From Thermopolyspora sp040678635 (GTDB taxonomy: Bacteria; Actinomycetota; Actinomycetes; Streptosporangiales; Streptosporangiaceae), in NCBI RefSeq assembly GCF_040678635.1, contig NZ_JBFATZ010000025.1, positions 1 through 64,000 of the forward strand: a stretch of 64,000 bases of DNA, given 5' to 3'. Positions 8,570 to 15,333 of this stretch are shown in pieces. Position 1 is the first letter of the stretch, and the number at the start of each line of letters is the position of its first letter. Position numbers and translations under genes: made by a program. The notes under the pieces are model-generated. The model saw nothing but the letters and a program-made list of their open reading frames with translations, was not told where the DNA came from and did no database searches.

Positions 8570-8606
8570 GCGAACCGTTTCCAGTCGCGGGCTGGAAACG
8601 GTTCGC
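8570..8606. terminator. Hairpin terminator
   Basis: A perfect 15-bp stem (arms 8570-8584 and 8592-8606) with a 7-base loop lies 14 bases beyond the stop of the minus-strand oxidoreductase and before the start of the DUF1707 gene. It lacks a clear T-run, as is common in actinomycetes. Confidence 0.65.
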
Positions 8607-8620
8607 GGTGTGACGCCCGA

Positions 8621-9568
8621 TTATGTGGCCGGTGTCAGGATGTAGCGGACGTTCGGGTCGCCATTCCAGGCGTCGGCCACGGCCGGGAGCGGGAGGCTGG
8701 TGAACGGCGTGTCGAAGCCGGCCGCGGGTGCGGCGGCGAGCAGTTCGCCGGCGCAGGCCGCGTAATCCCTGACGGCCACGCTGCCGATGCCGCTTCCGAT
8801 CAGTTCCAGGCCGCTGCCGCGCAGCATGTCGCCGCGGATGGGGATGTCGTCGCCCGCCGAAGTGCCGAGCTGGACGTACCGCAGGCGCGGCTCGCCGGCT
8901 CGGGAGGCGCGGTCCTTGGTCGCGGCGGTCAGGGTGCGAAGGGCGGGCTCGCCCCAGAGGAAGTCGAGCACGACGTCGACTCCTTGATCGAACTGCTCGC
9001 GCAGCTTCTTGTCCGCGTCATCGTTTAGGGCGATGTGCACGTCCGCGTTCAGCCGGTTGAGTTTCGCCTCGTCGCGGCCGACGGCGATGACCTTGCTCGC
9101 GCCGAGGTGGCGGGCGGTCTGGAGCGCCATGCCGCCCGCGGCGCCCGTGGCGCCGAGGACCAGCACGGTCTCGTCGGGACGGAGGTGGGCTCGTCGGGAG
9201 AGGGCGGTCCATGACGCGACGCCCGCCGCGGCGATGGCCGCGGCGCGGTCGCTGGGCAGGTCCTCGGGAATCGGCGCCGTCGCGTCGATTGCGACCAGTG
9301 ACTTTTCCGCCATGGCTCCGAATGGGGGCTTCGGGAACAGGAAATAGACGCGGCGGCCCGTTTCGTCGACGCCGACGCCGTCGATGCCGGGCACGAATCC
9401 TGCGGACGTGCCGCTGGTGTAGTGCGTGCCCGCGGCCAGGCGCTTCACGATCGGTTGGAGGGCGGCGGCGTGCACCGTGACCACGGTTTCGCCGTCGCCT
9501 GGCTTCGGGTCACGGAAATCCTGGTACGCCGGCGGGACGCCGAATGAATTCACGACTGCGGCCTTCAT
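8621..9568 (-). CDS. MDR-family quinone/zinc-type oxidoreductase
   Basis: This 315-residue protein is a medium-chain dehydrogenase/reductase. The N-terminal GroES-like domain (MKAAVVNSFGVPP) is followed by a Rossmann fold with the NADPH loop VLGATGAAGGMALQ near residues 136-149. Structural zinc cysteines are absent, as in quinone-oxidoreductase-like members, and the protein is slightly short for the family. It is transcribed divergently from an AraC-type regulator across a 128-base gap holding a perfect palindrome, so that regulator is its likely controller. The substrate is not predictable. Confidence 0.85.
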   Translation of the reverse strand: MKAAVVNSFGVPPAYQDFRDPKPGDGETVVTVHAAALQPIVKRLAAGTHYTSGTSAGFVPGIDGVGVDETGRRVYFLFPKPPFGAMAEKSLVAIDATAPIPEDLPSDRAAAIAAAGVASWTALSRRAHLRPDETVLVLGATGAAGGMALQTARHLGASKVIAVGRDEAKLNRLNADVHIALNDDADKKLREQFDQGVDVVLDFLWGEPALRTLTAATKDRASRAGEPRLRYVQLGTSAGDDIPIRGDMLRGSGLELIGSGIGSVAVRDYAACAGELLAAAPAAGFDTPFTSLPLPAVADAWNGDPNVRYILTPAT

Positions 9569-9638
9569 GCTGTCTCACTCCAAAAGATGTCCTGGGTCTC
9601 CTCGCCGAGACCCGTCACCCTTGAAATGTAGGCAGCTC

Positions 9639-9652
9639 AGTTCGTACGAACT
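9639..9652. promoter_or_regulatory. Perfect palindrome between divergent oxidoreductase and AraC genes
   Basis: agttcgtacgaact is a perfect 14-base palindrome in the 128-base gap between the minus-strand oxidoreductase and the plus-strand AraC gene. It is a plausible regulator site shared by the two divergent promoters. Confidence 0.5.
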
Positions 9653-9696
9653 ATACTTAATGGTCGCTGTTTTGTTCGCAATCGTCCGAGGAGCGC

Positions 9697-10725
9697 ATGG
9701 ATCCCCTCTCCGAGGTTCTCTCCCTGCTGAAGCCGCAGGGCTATATCACCGGGGGCTTCGACGCGGGCGGGCGATGGGCGCTCGCGCTCGATGACCTGGC
9801 CGGGCGCATCAAGTGCTACGCCATCGTCAGCGGCGCGTGCTGGCTGACGGTGCAGGATGTCGACGAGCCGGTGCGGCTTCAGGAGGGCGACTGCTTCGTC
9901 CTGCCCAGCGGGCGGCCGGCGATCATCGGCAGCGATCCGGACGTCGAGCCGACGCGGGCGAGTGAGGTGCTCGGGCCCGGCCGCAGCGGAGGCAGGGTCA
10001 CCTACAACGGCGGCGGGGACGTGTTCATGGTCGGCAGTCGCTTCGAGGTGAACAGCCGCCATGCCGAGGTGCTTCTGCGGACGATGCCGCCTCTCATGCA
10101 GGTCAAGACCTCGGGCGATCGGGCCAGACTGCGATGGTCCATCGAGCTGATGATGGAGGAGTTGCGCGAGGGCCGGCCGGGATCGGCGCTGGTGGCGCAG
10201 CAGCTCGCGCACATGATGCTGGTGCAGGCGCTTCGTCTGTACCTGTCGGAGCGCTCCCGCGACGGCGTCGGATGGTTCGCCGCCCTCGCCGATCCTCAAC
10301 TGAGCGCCGCGCTCGAAGCGATGCACGAGGATCCGGCGTACCCCTGGACGGTGGAGAAGCTGGCCGCTCGGGCCGGAATGTCGCGCTCGGTCTTCGCGGA
10401 GCGCTTCCGCGCGCGGACCGGGGAGACGCCCATCGCCTATCTCACGCGCTGGAGGATGATGCTGGCGGGTGAGAGGCTTGTGCAGGGCCGGGACGCGTTG
10501 GCTCGAATAGCGGGGTCGCTCGGGTACGAGTCCGAGCATGCGTTCAACACGGCGTTCAAGCGCGTCATGGGTATTTCACCGAGGCGGTATGCCCGAGCCG
10601 AAGTCTCCGAAGGATCGGGTCAGATGGACGGGGCGGGGGAATCCGGAGAGCGCGGCGTCGGCCGGGTGGACCGCTATGACGTGGAGCGGCTACGTCTGAT
10701 CAACAGGGCGGCCGACACTGCCTGA
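9697..10725 (+). CDS. AraC family transcriptional regulator with cupin sensor
   Basis: In this 342-residue regulator an N-terminal AraC cupin (about residues 1-180, with QEGDCFVLPSGRP) precedes the double helix-turn-helix AraC domain (about 205-300, with LAARAGMSRSVFAERFR and the FNTAFKRVMGISPRRY signature). It belongs to the cupin_6 AraC subgroup, often adjacent to the oxidoreductase gene it controls, here the divergent MDR gene. The last 40 residues are polar and extend past the domain. Their DNA overlaps the end of the convergent membrane-protein gene. Confidence 0.85.
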   Translation: MDPLSEVLSLLKPQGYITGGFDAGGRWALALDDLAGRIKCYAIVSGACWLTVQDVDEPVRLQEGDCFVLPSGRPAIIGSDPDVEPTRASEVLGPGRSGGRVTYNGGGDVFMVGSRFEVNSRHAEVLLRTMPPLMQVKTSGDRARLRWSIELMMEELREGRPGSALVAQQLAHMMLVQALRLYLSERSRDGVGWFAALADPQLSAALEAMHEDPAYPWTVEKLAARAGMSRSVFAERFRARTGETPIAYLTRWRMMLAGERLVQGRDALARIAGSLGYESEHAFNTAFKRVMGISPRRYARAEVSEGSGQMDGAGESGERGVGRVDRYDVERLRLINRAADTA

Positions 10726-10931
10726 ATGGCGAGTATCATCAGCGCGATCAGAGCCGATACGGCGCTCGATTCTTCCTCCGAAAGGCCGCCGACACACTCC
10801 GTTATGTTGCCGCCCTCGTACGGCAGAGCGCAGCTTGATCTGAGGATCGCGGAAACGATGAACCAGTTGGCGAGCAGGAGAAGGGGAGCGCTCACGACAA
10901 GGGACAACGTGAGATTCCTCGCCTTCCGCAT
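10674..10931 (-). CDS. Small two-helix membrane protein, hypothetical
   Basis: About 85 residues, beginning MRKARNLTLSLV. Two hydrophobic segments are separated by an extracellular-looking loop with two cysteines (SSCALPYEGG and ITECVGG), which could form a disulfide. The frame also permits a GTG start at 10958 (MYGWSR...). That longer N-terminus coincides with a repeated regulatory-looking element, so ATG 10931 is preferred. The 3' end overlaps the AraC gene on the other strand by about 50 bases. Function unknown. Confidence 0.55.
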   Translation of the reverse strand: MRKARNLTLSLVVSAPLLLLANWFIVSAILRSSCALPYEGGNITECVGGLSEEESSAVSALIALMILAIQAVSAALLIRRSRSTS

Positions 10932-10936
10932 ACCTC

Positions 10937-10996
10937 GGACTCTTGACCATCCGTACACTGTTGCTGAATGGTGGGTGCCATCGCGTTGCAGTCGTA
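10937..10996 (-). promoter_or_regulatory. Upstream element, copy 1
   Basis: The minus strand here reads gcaaca-gtgtacggatggtcaag with a related upstream part (tgcaacgcgatggc). A second copy lies at 12247-12310, and both immediately precede minus-strand genes in the same orientation. This suggests a common promoter or regulator-binding element rather than coding conservation. Confidence 0.35.
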
Positions 10997-11049
10997 CATA
11001 CCCGCAAATCGGCGACGATCGGCTCTAAATTGGAGCTAATGTAGTCCCA

Positions 11050-11580
11050 GTGAGCCAATCCGACATTCCGCGCCGACACCGGCGCTTTGGTCGCGGTCGG
11101 GCGCGCAGACCGGAGCCTCCACAGCGGACCCCGGGCTCGATCTCCGCCTGGGTGTACGGCAACATCATCCTCTTTGCGGCGCTGGTCCCGCTGGTGGACG
11201 AGGACACGGCGGACGGGCGGGCGCTGCAGGTGGTGTTCGGGGCCGCGGTGTCGACGTTCCTGGCGCACGCGTTCGCCGCGTTGATCGGTGCCCGAGCCGG
11301 TGGCAGGGTGACTCGCGGCGAGGTGCGTAACGAGCTCCGCGACGCGACGCCGATCCTGGTGTCGGCCGTGCTGCCGTGTTTTCTCATGGCCGCCGCCTGG
11401 GCGGACCTGGTCCCCGGCTCGGTGGCGATCATCGCCTCCGACGTCTACCTGATGGTGCGCCTCGCGCTCCTCGGACTGATCGTGAACCGTCCGGGCTCAA
11501 GACGTACACTCGTGGCCGGACTGGCGCTGGCCGGTGTGGCCGCCGCCATCGCCCTGCTCAAGGTGATCTTGAGCCACTGA
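11050..11580 (+). CDS. Multi-spanning membrane protein, hypothetical
   Basis: The 176-residue protein starts at GTG 11050 with a basic cytoplasmic N-terminus (HRRFGRGRARR). Four to five hydrophobic helices follow (about residues 36-52, 60-80, 98-116, 120-140 and 153-173). No catalytic motif is visible and no family is recognised with confidence. It stands alone between a small membrane gene on the other strand and a truncated zinc-ribbon gene. Confidence 0.6.
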   Translation: MSQSDIPRRHRRFGRGRARRPEPPQRTPGSISAWVYGNIILFAALVPLVDEDTADGRALQVVFGAAVSTFLAHAFAALIGARAGGRVTRGEVRNELRDATPILVSAVLPCFLMAAAWADLVPGSVAIIASDVYLMVRLALLGLIVNRPGSRRTLVAGLALAGVAAAIALLKVILSH

Positions 11581-11592
11581 GGACGAGCGCGT

Positions 11593-11751
11593 TCAGCCCG
11601 GCGGCGGATCCAGGGGACGCGCGGAGGCCGGCCATGCCTGCGGGTCCGTCGCGTCGATCGGATAGATGAAGAACATGTCGGCGTGTCCGGACGTAATGCT
11701 GTCCTCGGCCCACAGCCGGCCGCAGCGGGTGCACCGCAGCACCCCGAGCCA
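11593..11751 (-). pseudogene. 3' fragment of a zinc-ribbon protein gene (partial duplicate)
   Basis: The 52 codons before TGA 11593-11595 encode WLGVLRCTRCGRLWAED onward. They are nearly identical to the C-terminal half of the intact gene at 13237-13527, and the first 56 coding-strand bases are identical. The 5' half is absent: homology stops at 11751 and the SnoaL-like gene ends 8 bases later. It is a truncated duplicate, not a working gene. Confidence 0.7.
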
Positions 11752-11758
11752 TTTCCCG

Positions 11759-12193
11759 CTAGCCGGCGGAGAAGGTCTCCAGGGCCGCCATGGTCTCCAT
11801 GGACAGCAGGCGCGCGTTCTCCAAGGCCGCGACCACCCAGCGGTCGTCTCGCCACACCATGGCGAACAGTTGCATCGAGTAGCGCGTCGACGGCGGCTCC
11901 TCCTCGCCCGGCAGGAGGATGCCGACGCGGCTGTGGACCACGCCGACGCCCGGGCTGATGATCCGGGCGAACATCACCTCGCCCCGTACCAGCCGGGAGC
12001 CTTTCATCACCGTGTCGATGAGCGTCTCGTGTGCCGCGATCGCCTCCGCGCGGTTCCAACAGATGGTGCCCTCAAGTTCCGCGAACACGGCGTCCTCGGC
12101 GAAGTCCGCGAAGAAGCCCGGGACATCCCCGCGGTTCCAGGCCTCGTACATGCGCATGGGGATGGCGCTCATCGCCTCGATTGACTGCTCCAC
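11759..12193 (-). CDS. SnoaL/SgcJ-like NTF2-fold protein
   Basis: The 144-residue protein fits the SnoaL-like/DUF4440 (SgcJ/EcaC) family of NTF2-fold proteins. It has an N-terminal helix MRMYEAWNRGDVPGFFADF, then EDAVF and a later RDDRWVVAALENAR strand. Members are small pocket proteins, some enzymatic, many of unknown role. GTG 12193 is preferred because it is preceded by an agaggaagg ribosome-binding site; the frame stays open to 12268. The end of the AraC gene reads into its 5' region by about 120 bases on the same strand. Confidence 0.7.
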   Translation of the reverse strand: MEQSIEAMSAIPMRMYEAWNRGDVPGFFADFAEDAVFAELEGTICWNRAEAIAAHETLIDTVMKGSRLVRGEVMFARIISPGVGVVHSRVGILLPGEEEPPSTRYSMQLFAMVWRDDRWVVAALENARLLSMETMAALETFSAG

Positions 12194-13163
12194 GCGATCG
12201 CCTTCCTCTGCTGTGTGCACCCCCATCCTCTTCGGACCGGACGGCGGACGCCTTGACCATCCGTGCACGGTTGCTGGACATCAGCGCCGTCGCGTTGTAG
12301 CCGTATGTCGCCTTGAAGAGCCTGCTGAAATGCGCGGGGTCGGCGAAGCCCCAGCGGGCGGCGACGGCCGCGACCGTGCGGTCGCCGCGCGCCAGTTCGG
12401 CGCGGCAGCGTTCGAGGCGGCACCGGCGGATGAGGGCGGCGACGGTCAGCGGCTGATCCTCGAAGAGCCGGTGGAGGCGGCGTACGGAGATGTGGTGTGC
12501 GGCGGCGATCCTGGCCGGGGTGAGCTCGCGATCGGACAGCCGCGCCTCGATGTAGCCGAGAACGCGGTCGCACAGCGCGTCGTCGGCGTCCGGTGGCACG
12601 TCGCCCAGTTGTGCCTCGAGCGCCACCGAGATCAGCTCGATCACCGCGGCCGCCGACCGGCCCGCCTCGCCGGCCCGGAACCCGCTCAGCGATCGGGCCA
12701 TGTCCCGCGCCAGCGAGAACACCAGGGCTCCCGGGCCACGGTCACCCCTGATCCGTACGCCGGTGAGGCGGGCGGCGTCGCCTGGACGGAGCCGCAGCTC
12801 CCGCCGGGGCACCAGCAGGGTCACGTGCGTGGAGGCGGTGCTGGCGAACCGGACCGGCCGCGCCGGGTCGATGAGAACCAGATCGGCAGGCTGGAGATCC
12901 GCGCTGCCGCCGCCCTGCTCGACGCGCGCCCGTCCCTTCGTCATCAGATCGATCTGCCACAACTCCTCGTCGGCGGCGCGGGCGTGGCGAGCGTCGCGGA
13001 AGCATTCGCCCTCCGGCGTGACCAACTCGACCGCTTTGAGCGGCCCGAGGTCGCGCGCCGTGACGGCGGCCCGGAATTCCCCGCCGTCGTGCCGCCCACT
13101 GCGCACAGGGGGCAGCCCGCTGGCTGCGAGTGTCTCCTGGAAGGTTTCGATGTCGGTCAGCAC
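12072..13163 (-). CDS. AraC family transcriptional regulator
   Basis: This 363-codon frame holds an AraC-binding-like N-terminal domain (about residues 1-190) and a C-terminal AraC helix-turn-helix domain (about 195-295, ending FSRLFKATYGYN). The remaining 65 residues are Arg/Gly-rich and overlap the 5' part of the SnoaL-like gene. The natural C-terminus was probably altered where the repeated upstream element (12247-12310) begins. Regulators of this type respond to small molecules and often control the adjacent gene. The domain identification is firm; the true end is not. Confidence 0.75.
   Translation of the reverse strand: MLTDIETFQETLAASGLPPVRSGRHDGGEFRAAVTARDLGPLKAVELVTPEGECFRDARHARAADEELWQIDLMTKGRARVEQGGGSADLQPADLVLIDPARPVRFASTASTHVTLLVPRRELRLRPGDAARLTGVRIRGDRGPGALVFSLARDMARSLSGFRAGEAGRSAAAVIELISVALEAQLGDVPPDADDALCDRVLGYIEARLSDRELTPARIAAAHHISVRRLHRLFEDQPLTVAALIRRCRLERCRAELARGDRTVAAVAARWGFADPAHFSRLFKATYGYNATALMSSNRARMVKASAVRSEEDGGAHSRGRRSRGAVNRGDERHPHAHVRGLEPRGCPGLLRGLRRGRRVRGT
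12247..12310 (-). promoter_or_regulatory. Upstream element, copy 2
   Basis: This is the second copy of the element seen at 10937-10996. The minus strand reads gcaaccgtgcacggatggtc, 50-60 bases upstream of the SnoaL-like start. It also forms the last codons of the AraC domain. Confidence 0.35.
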
Positions 13164-13236
13164 AGCCCCACGGTAACGTCGGACGACGATCGTCCCGCGC
13201 GTCGGCGACAGTTCTGGATCAAGGGACGGCGTCCTG

Positions 13237-13527
13237 TCAGCCGGGCGGCGGGTTGAGGGGGTGTGCGGCGGATAGCCATGCCTCGGGGTCCGTCGCGTCG
13301 ATGGGATAAATGAAGAACATGTCGGCTTGTCCGGATGTCATGCTGTCCTCGGCCCACAGCCGGCCGCAGCGGGTGCACCGCAGCACCCCGAGCCAGCGGG
13401 AGTCGTCGCGGGCGACGACGGTCAGCAGGTGGGCGATGCCGGTGTGGTGCCCCGCCAGTGCCAGTGCCTGACGTTGGGTCCGCGGGGCCGCCCAGGCGTC
13501 GTGGCCGCAGGGGCAGGGGTCGGTCAC
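13237..13527 (-). CDS. Small zinc-ribbon-like protein, hypothetical
   Basis: The 96-residue protein has two cysteine pairs, PCPCGHDAW at residues 4-13 and CTRCGRLWAED near 51-61, consistent with a zinc ribbon. A hydrophobic stretch ADMFFIYPID and a Pro-rich tail follow. It starts at GTG 13527. A 3' fragment duplicate lies at 11593-11751, and the AraC/SnoaL pair sits between the two copies. Proteins of this kind are commonly annotated as hypothetical in actinomycetes; the role is unknown. Confidence 0.65.
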   Translation of the reverse strand: MTDPCPCGHDAWAAPRTQRQALALAGHHTGIAHLLTVVARDDSRWLGVLRCTRCGRLWAEDSMTSGQADMFFIYPIDATDPEAWLSAAHPLNPPPG

Positions 13528-13560
13528 GATGTCGAGAGTACGTCGGGAGCGCGAGGTGCC

Positions 13561-14241
13561 GTGGAGCGGGTTGAGTGGACCAAGTCGGCCGATGGCCGAT
13601 GGACGCGGACGCGATGGCTTCTCGACGAGGAGACGGTACGGCGGTGGCTGGCGACGATCCGGCCACGGGACTGCGTGTTCAGCGACGTGATCGAGGTCGC
13701 GGACCCGGCGATCGCCGTACGGCCGCTGGCCCAGGCGCCGGTCGTCGCCCTGCTGCTCGCCGGGGTGACGAGGACGGGGCCGGTCCTGGCGGGGCTGGTG
13801 GCCGGCGGGTGGAACGGCGACGCGGAGGCGTTGGCCCTGACCCGTTTCCTCGCCGACCGTTTCCCGCCGGGCGTTCCGATTCCCGCCGTGTCGGACCGGT
13901 GGCTGCCCGCTTTGCGGGACATCGCCCAGGGCGAGCCCGGCGACCCGGTCGCGCACGGGCTGTTCCCCAGCGTTCCCGGCAAGCTCGCCCGACTGGCGCT
14001 CGCCCGCGCGGGCGAGCCTTCGGCGCGGGCGGTCCGGGCCGCCGCTCTCCGGGCGTACGACCGGGGCCGTCCTTACCATGCCCACGATGCCCTGGCCTGC
14101 GCGATCGTGCATCCGGGCGTGGACGCGGCGGCGCTCGTCGCCGAACTCACCGCCGCCGCGCCCGCTCGCGGGTGGCGTTCGCGCCGCAAGACGCATCGCG
14201 TCATCCGCTGGGCACGCGACGCGGGGCATCTGAGCGGGTAG
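13561..14241 (+). CDS. Hypothetical protein
   Basis: The 226-residue protein, from GTG 13561, is divergent from the small zinc-ribbon gene. It is alpha-helical with Ala/Arg/Leu-rich segments and no transmembrane helix, signal peptide or catalytic motif that I recognise. The N-terminus contains a WTKSADGRWTRTRW stretch. The upstream frame is open to 13327, but that part overlaps the other-strand gene and looks like a shadow. Function unknown. Confidence 0.6.
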   Translation: MERVEWTKSADGRWTRTRWLLDEETVRRWLATIRPRDCVFSDVIEVADPAIAVRPLAQAPVVALLLAGVTRTGPVLAGLVAGGWNGDAEALALTRFLADRFPPGVPIPAVSDRWLPALRDIAQGEPGDPVAHGLFPSVPGKLARLALARAGEPSARAVRAAALRAYDRGRPYHAHDALACAIVHPGVDAAALVAELTAAAPARGWRSRRKTHRVIRWARDAGHLSG

Positions 14242-14539
14242 TGCCGCCGTCCTTCCCCGGCGCGGTTCGCCGGCTCAGCAACGTCCGGCGTTCCCGCCCT
14301 CGGCCTGCTCCGTACGCTGCCGCGACCTGTTCACGCACCGCAGGTCGACCAACATTCGCGACGCCGGGCATGGCCTTCGCCGCCTCGATCACCGGACCAG
14401 GCCGGGATGGTGCGCGGCGAAGATGACGGCCACGTCCACCCGCTCGTGTCCCACCGGTCGCCCGGCGGACACCACATCCACTCTGATGTTCCACAGACGC
14501 GTCGGCGCCCTGGATGCTGCTCGCCCGCGGGAACCTGGG
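14242..14539. other. Intergenic stretch with possible decayed coding remnants
   Basis: The minus strand shows two short coding-like pieces in different frames (VAVIFAAHHPGLV near 14400-14440 and EAAKAMPGVANVGRP near 14335-14395). They may be a frameshifted gene remnant. No start and no recognisable family; nothing firm. Confidence 0.25.
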
Positions 14540-15202
14540 TCAGGTTTCGGCGAAGACCTGGCGAAGGGAGCGGCAGGCGCCGTCGAGGTGGTCGCGCATG
14601 CGGCGGACGGCCTCGTCGGCGTCGCCGGCGCGCATCGCCTCCAGGATGCCGCCGTGTTCGGCGACGATGCGTTCGCGGCCGAGGGTGTGCCGGGTCTGCA
14701 CCATCGACAGGTGGACCTCGCCTCTGATCTGGCGGTAGAGGCGGTCGTAGCGGGGGCTGCCGACGGCGTCGACGAGGGACTGGTGGAAGCGCAGGTCGGC
14801 CTCGACGAAGGCGGCGTGGGCGGCGGTGGCGTCGATGTGCTCCAGGTCGGCGACGGCGCGGGCGGCCTCGATGACCGGGACGGCGTCGCGGGCGATCAGG
14901 ATGCGGACGACCTCGGTCTCCAGCGGGATGCGGATGAGGAACAGGTCCTCGATGTCGGCCTGGGAGAGGCGGGGGACGCAGGTCCGCTTGTTGGCCTCGC
15001 GGTACAGGAGGCCCTCGTGCACGAGGGCGGTCAGGGCGCTGCGGGCGGTGGGGCGGGAGACGCCGTAGGCGGTGGCGATCTCGGCCTCGGTCATCGTGCT
15101 GCCCGGCGGGATCTGGCCGTCGAGTACGCGGTCGCGCAGGGAGGCCACGAGGGCGTCGACGACCGAGACGGTGGACAACCGGAGTGCGGCGTCCCGGGGC
15201 AT
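14540..15202 (-). CDS. GntR/FadR-subfamily transcriptional regulator (LldR-like)
   Basis: The 220-residue regulator has a GntR winged helix (about residues 10-72, with GSTMTEAEIATAYGVSRPTARSAL split over two helices) and a helical FCD ligand domain (about 85-215). The FCD domain carries the RFHQ and EHGGILEA regions that bind metal and carboxylate ligands. ATG 15202 follows a gggaggtgtgc ribosome-binding site. It is divergent from lldP, so it most likely represses the lactate/glycolate operon and is relieved by the 2-hydroxy acid; this is an inference from context. Confidence 0.85.
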   Translation of the reverse strand: MPRDAALRLSTVSVVDALVASLRDRVLDGQIPPGSTMTEAEIATAYGVSRPTARSALTALVHEGLLYREANKRTCVPRLSQADIEDLFLIRIPLETEVVRILIARDAVPVIEAARAVADLEHIDATAAHAAFVEADLRFHQSLVDAVGSPRYDRLYRQIRGEVHLSMVQTRHTLGRERIVAEHGGILEAMRAGDADEAVRRMRDHLDGACRSLRQVFAET

Positions 15203-15258
15203 GCACACCTCCCACGTGGGCTTTGTCCCCATTCTGACACGACGGATGAAATGCACTG

Positions 15259-15287
15259 TTGACATACAAGACACATTGTCTGACACT
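15259..15287 (+). promoter_or_regulatory. lldP promoter with overlapping operator
   Basis: ttgaca at 15259-15264 is followed after 17 bases by gacact at 15282-15287. A small inverted repeat, tgtc-t-gaca (15277-15285), overlaps the -10 region, as expected for repression by the divergent GntR regulator. Confidence 0.45.
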
Positions 15288-15333
15288 TTGCCGAACGGGG
15301 GTGATGCGACAAACCGGACGTAAGGAGCAGGTC

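Noticed and set aside
12195..12268. Extended start of the SnoaL-like protein at 12268
   Set aside because: The extra residues coincide with the repeated upstream element; a good ribosome-binding site precedes GTG 12193.
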